From assembly GCF_000005505.3 (NCBI RefSeq), contig NC_016133.3, positions 42,869,237 to 42,933,236 on the forward strand: a DNA stretch of 64,000 nt, written 5' to 3'. A program made the position numbers and the translations under genes. Each line of letters begins with the position of its first letter. Positions within the stretch are counted from its first letter, which is position 1. The notes beneath the pieces are model-generated. The model was not told where the DNA came from, did not search any database, and saw only the letters and a program-made list of their open reading frames with translations. The DNA is from Brachypodium distachyon. Its lineage: Eukaryota; Streptophyta; Magnoliopsida; Poales; Poaceae. Shown piece after piece: positions 60,831-64,000 of this stretch.

Positions 60831-61652
60831 TTAGTAGTCCCGGTAGTTGGAAAAAAGCTCTGAATACATATTCAAAGCATCAAGATAGGTAGTCCGATCA
60901 TTAGTTGGACAATTGTAACAGCGCACCTTCCGTATGTCGAAAGTGCTCTTCTTCTTGCCGGCGCCGTTGCGGTCCTTGTAGCGAGCGAGCCACTCCTCCT
61001 CCGTAAGGAGCAAGTGACTTCCACCACCATGGTCATTGTTGTCGACGCCGCTGGTTAGCAGCGCGCGCCGCCGTGAACGTTCCTCGAACGCCTTGAGCCT
61101 GCCCAACGCCTCCTCGAACGCCAATGTCTCCACGTCGCAGAATTGCTCGATCCCGACCACCGCGGAGTGCAGCCGGTCTGGCACGGTGTCGAGGAGTTTC
61201 TTCACCATGGCGGCGTTGTCGAGCGTCGAGCCGAGGCTGGCGTACCTCGCCGCCATGCCGATGATCTTGCCGGCGTAGTCTTCCAGCGGCTCTCCCTCCG
61301 CCATGCACAACATGTCGAACTCGCCTCGAAGGGTGGAGAGCCGCACCGCCTTGACGCGATCGGCACCGACGAACCTCGTCTTGAGGCTGTCCCACACCTC
61401 CTTCGCCGTCTTCTTCGTCGACACCTGCATGAGGATATCCTCGGACAGCGTGCCAAAAAGCTGTGCCCTCGCCGTCTTGTTCTTCTTCTCGTCCACCGTC
61501 TCGCCATCCGTAGGGGACACCGCCTCCCAAACGCCCTAGGCGTCGAGGATCGACTCCGCCTTGATTGCCCAGACGGTGTAGTTCGTCGGCGTGAGCATCA
61601 GTAGGGAGAGCGACACCATGCTCCCCTCGGCGACGTGCAGGACGATGGCCAT
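60831..61652 (-). pseudogene. Copia-type gag (UBN2/gag-polypeptide), interrupted
   Basis: Capsid-like protein. From MAIVLHVAEGS at 61652 the frame reads LTPTNYTVWAIKAESILDA, then TAG (61538-61536) where related gags have Gln, then GVWEAVSPTDGETVDEKK. Conserved blocks follow: AKEVWDSLKTRFVGADRV, LRGEFDMLCMAEGEPL, DYAGKIIGMAARYASLGS, LLDTVPDRLHSAVVGIEQFC. At the C-terminus a CCHC knuckle starts (RCYNC) but is cut off and runs into unrelated sequence before the stop at 60831. The nonsense codon and lost knuckle make it probably non-functional. A downstream ATG could restart a shorter product. Confidence 0.85.
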
Positions 61653-61694
61653 ATTGTCGTCGAGGTAGTAGCGTAGGATCTTGGGCATTCAACG

Positions 61695-61708
61695 TGGCTC
61701 CGATACCA
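61695..61708 (-). other. Retrotransposon primer-binding site (initiator tRNA-Met)
   Basis: The minus strand reads TGGTATCGGAGCCA two bases inside the 5' LTR. This is the Copia-type TGGTATCAGAGCCA with one mismatch. Confidence 0.85.
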
Positions 61709-61710
61709 AA

Positions 61711-62372
61711 TGTCAGCCAAGGATCAACGCACACGCTAATTGACTGGATATAATACACACACGAGAGGAATTTCGCGGCACCGCAACTTGTGCTTTTTCC
61801 ACTTCCACTCAACCCGTTCACAACACGATTACAAGGCTTAAGTAGCCGGCCAGAGCAACAAACTGATATTTGCTTCGTGCCACTAATGTGCTTATCAACA
61901 CACGTCCTAACCCAATGTTTGGCCTCTTTTTACTAGATTCGCTCCAAGATCCTCAAGACCCGGCCAAACCAAGTTAACACGTGCGCTCCAGGATTCTCAG
62001 CCTACTAACAACCTGCATGCAGCTCCTAACAGCTAGCTAACTGACCACTTCCTAGCATGCACGCACACACCTGAGCACTTGACGAGCCTTATCCCAACGG
62101 CCACACAAGACTCGGCCAACTCCATGCAGCTGGCTAACTAACACTGATCACCTTGACTAATTCTAGTGCATGCAAGTACTCAACTAATGGCTACAGTCTG
62201 GCCGCTTGCACCGCGCCCACTCTCTCTCTCTCGCTTAGTGGTGTGCTCTCTTGCCGATCTCTCTGTCATGTTTATGCATACAGCTAGTTAAAGTTTAGCC
62301 GGCTACTAAAACAACATCATGCAACTAGAAATAAATATGAGAGTAAACCTATACAACAAGTTTACTCCAACA
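61711..62372 (-). repeat. 5' LTR of the gag-only element (662 bp)
   Basis: On plus it runs TGTCAGCC ... CTCCAACA with TG/CA ends. It includes about 107 bp (about 61976-62082) absent from the other LTR. Confidence 0.92.
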
Positions 62373-62509
62373 CCATCTACCCCCCTGAAAAACAAACTCA
62401 GAAAAAAAATTATGGCGGAAAGAAAAGAGGGAAATTAATCCGGGATAACGCGGGGAAGCATACAGCCGCCGCCCCGATTCCGGCGCCAAGAGCTCAGGCC
62501 GCCCCGGCA

Positions 62510-64000
62510 ATGGCCCCCGCCGCCGCCCGCCCCACCACCACCGACCTCTTCTCGCGCCTCTCCTTCCGCCGCGCCGTATCCCCCTCTCACTTCCGGCTCC
62601 CCTCAACACCGGCCCCTGCGCCCCGCCTCCAGGCCGCTACCGCCACCATCGTCGCCCTTCACAAGCGCAACCCCAAGCGCCTCAAGTACGACTCCCAGCG
62701 CCAGTTCACGGTACACCCATTGCTCCCTGCATGCTCTATTCTTCCCGATTCCTCTTCCCTCTCGCGGGTGTGGTGCTTCCTGTTGCTGATTAACGGCGGT
62801 TTTCTCCTGCGATTGGGTTCCCCGCCCGCCGCCCACGCGCGCGAGAAGAGAGGGGATGGCGGGATGCTGCGGGTGAAGGTGGAGCCCTCCGGCGAGGACT
62901 TCTGGAAGCTGGACCCTATCGTCGACCTCATCAACCGCGGCGCCGTCGGCGTTATCCCTACCGACACCGTGTATGTATGCTTACGGAGATGCTTTCATCC
63001 TCACTTCCCTTATCTTCGTCTCGCTTCTCTCAATGGAACGACCTGGCTGAGATGCACTGTGCGCACTGCATTTTGCATCATTCTTTTACGCATATATCGT
63101 GCCAATTCAAGCACGCATGTGTGTAACGTGTAGAAAGTAACAGCCATGTATGCATTTTTTTTAAATCAAATTCTCTACAAAATGTTCTGGTAACATAGAA
63201 TTGCTTGGGGAAGATTTGGTTTCTGCCGATGAGCAGACAGTTTGTATATTTTTCCTGCTGTGTGAATGTCTGATCGTGTTCTCAGAGATATAAGCATGTT
63301 CTTATGCTTTTCAGTTTATAATTTTGAACCATGCGCTGTGCTGAACACAAATAATACTATGACTCAATTTTGACAGCTACTCAATTGTCTGTGATCTGAG
63401 TAACAATGACTCTATCGAGCGCCTTCGGAGGTACTGTAACTCTGTTTGAAAAATCTTAAGTGTGATATGTGTCTGATGCATGATTCATGAAGTAAATCAT
63501 TCAGGTCTAATGGGCACTATTTGGTTGTTCTCTCACGCAGAATCAAAGGGATTGTAAATTCAAAGGCAAGATATGCAAGGCAGTAAATGTCTTTTCTGTA
63601 TGAAGCTTACTCCGGAGCAAGGCACAACTTTCGAGAAGAGCACACCTTCCCTTTTTGCAGATGCACCGTGTTCTTATTCCAATTTTGAATTATGCAGCCT
63701 CTCAGCATCCTGTGTCGCTCGTTGCGAGACATTGATACCTACACGACAGGATTTCCTCTAGGAACCAACCAAGGGCAAGCTAACATTTTCCGTGCTGTCA
63801 AGCGTGTGTTACCAGGGCCTGTAAGGATATCTACCTCTTCACAGTGGATTGCCGTTTAGTACTTCGCAAATAACCTTTTAATTTAATCATGTGCAGTACA
63901 CCTTTATTTTACCTGCAACCAAGGAATTGCCAAAGCAATGTATCAAGCATGGGTCATCTACTAGGTATGCGAAAAGGAGGCAGGTTGGTGTTCGAATCCC
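62510..64000 (+). CDS. Sua5/YrdC threonylcarbamoyl-AMP synthase (3' end outside window)
   Basis: It makes threonylcarbamoyl-AMP from threonine, bicarbonate and ATP, the first step of tRNA t6A37 synthesis. Exons seen: 62510-62710, 62846-62970, 63377-63430, 63541-63565, 63698-63820, 63897-64000 (continues). The N-terminus is rich in Ala, Ser, Pro and Arg and could be an organelle transit peptide. YrdC signatures: DPIVDLINRGAVGVIPTDTV, YSIVCDLSNNDSIERLRRIK, PLSILCRSLRDIDTYTTGF, RAVKRVLPGPYTFILPATKE, YAKRRQVGVRIP, matching the RNA-binding/ATP pocket of the family. Exon 4 ends AAG|GCAAGA, so the following intron appears to be GC–AG. The Sua5-specific C-terminal domain, if present, is beyond the window. 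It is divergent from RIO1. Confidence 0.92.

Larger units (their letters stand above)
59981..62377 (-). mobile_element. Gag-only LTR retrotransposon (Copia-related, TR-GAG-like), 2,387 bp with TSD
   Basis: Two direct terminal repeats flank a single gag reading frame on the minus strand. The element spans 59986-62372 and is bounded by CCATC at 59981-59985 and 62373-62377, a perfect 5-bp target-site duplication. LTRs: 59986-60540 (3' LTR) and 61711-62372 (5' LTR). On the minus strand LTRs begin TGTTGGAGT and end GGCTGACA (GGCTGAGA in the left copy). A primer-binding site complementary to initiator tRNA-Met lies at 61695-61708 and a purine-rich tract near 60541-60555. No protease, integrase or RT is encoded, so it depends on a Copia partner for mobility. 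It sits between RIO1 and Sua5. Confidence 0.93.

Overview
This window is plant nuclear DNA, almost certainly from a grass (Poaceae), most likely a small-genome member of the Pooideae such as Brachypodium. The evidence is: multi-exon genes with GT–AG introns, very GC-rich single-exon or first-exon coding sequence (EXO70), Stowaway-type MITEs with CTCCCTCCGT termini inside introns, a plant L1-type LINE, and protein sequences that read as cereal orthologues. The species is an inference. About eleven genes in 64 kb is dense.

Layout, left to right: uridine kinase/UPRT-like gene (+, 5' end outside the window); GT77-type glycosyltransferase (+); ribosomal protein uL22/RPL17 (-); exocyst EXO70 (+, single exon); sulfite oxidase (+, 12 exons); a small unrecognised 209-aa protein (-), divergent from plastid BASS1-type transporter (+); purple acid phosphatase of the PAP27 type (+), whose first intron carries a roughly 6.3-kb antisense LINE; MAP65 microtubule bundler (+); an ~879-aa WD40 protein (-, 19 exons); RIO1 kinase (-, 12 exons); a 2.4-kb gag-only LTR retrotransposon with an intact 5-bp target duplication; and the first six exons of a Sua5/YrdC threonylcarbamoyl-AMP synthase (+, runs off the right edge). 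I reconstructed exon boundaries by eye from splice signals and reading frame. For every gene the exon lengths close to an open frame.

The genes do not form one pathway; this is ordinary housekeeping gene space. Two pairs are divergent with close start codons: the 209-aa gene with BASS1 (248 bp between ATGs), and RIO1 with Sua5 (about 310 bp once the retrotransposon and its target duplication are subtracted). Both suggest shared promoters. RIO1 (40S maturation), RPL17 (60S subunit) and Sua5 (tRNA t6A synthesis) are all translation-apparatus genes. RPL17 carries the telo-box plus site II promoter grammar typical of plant ribosomal protein genes.

I found no prokaryote-style system, CRISPR array or gene cluster. 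The most interesting items are the gag-only retrotransposon that split a likely bidirectional promoter, the LINE in the phosphatase intron, an in-frame 24-bp coding minisatellite in the WD40 gene, two probable GC–AG introns, and a small inverted-repeat element bearing two G-boxes upstream of the glycosyltransferase.
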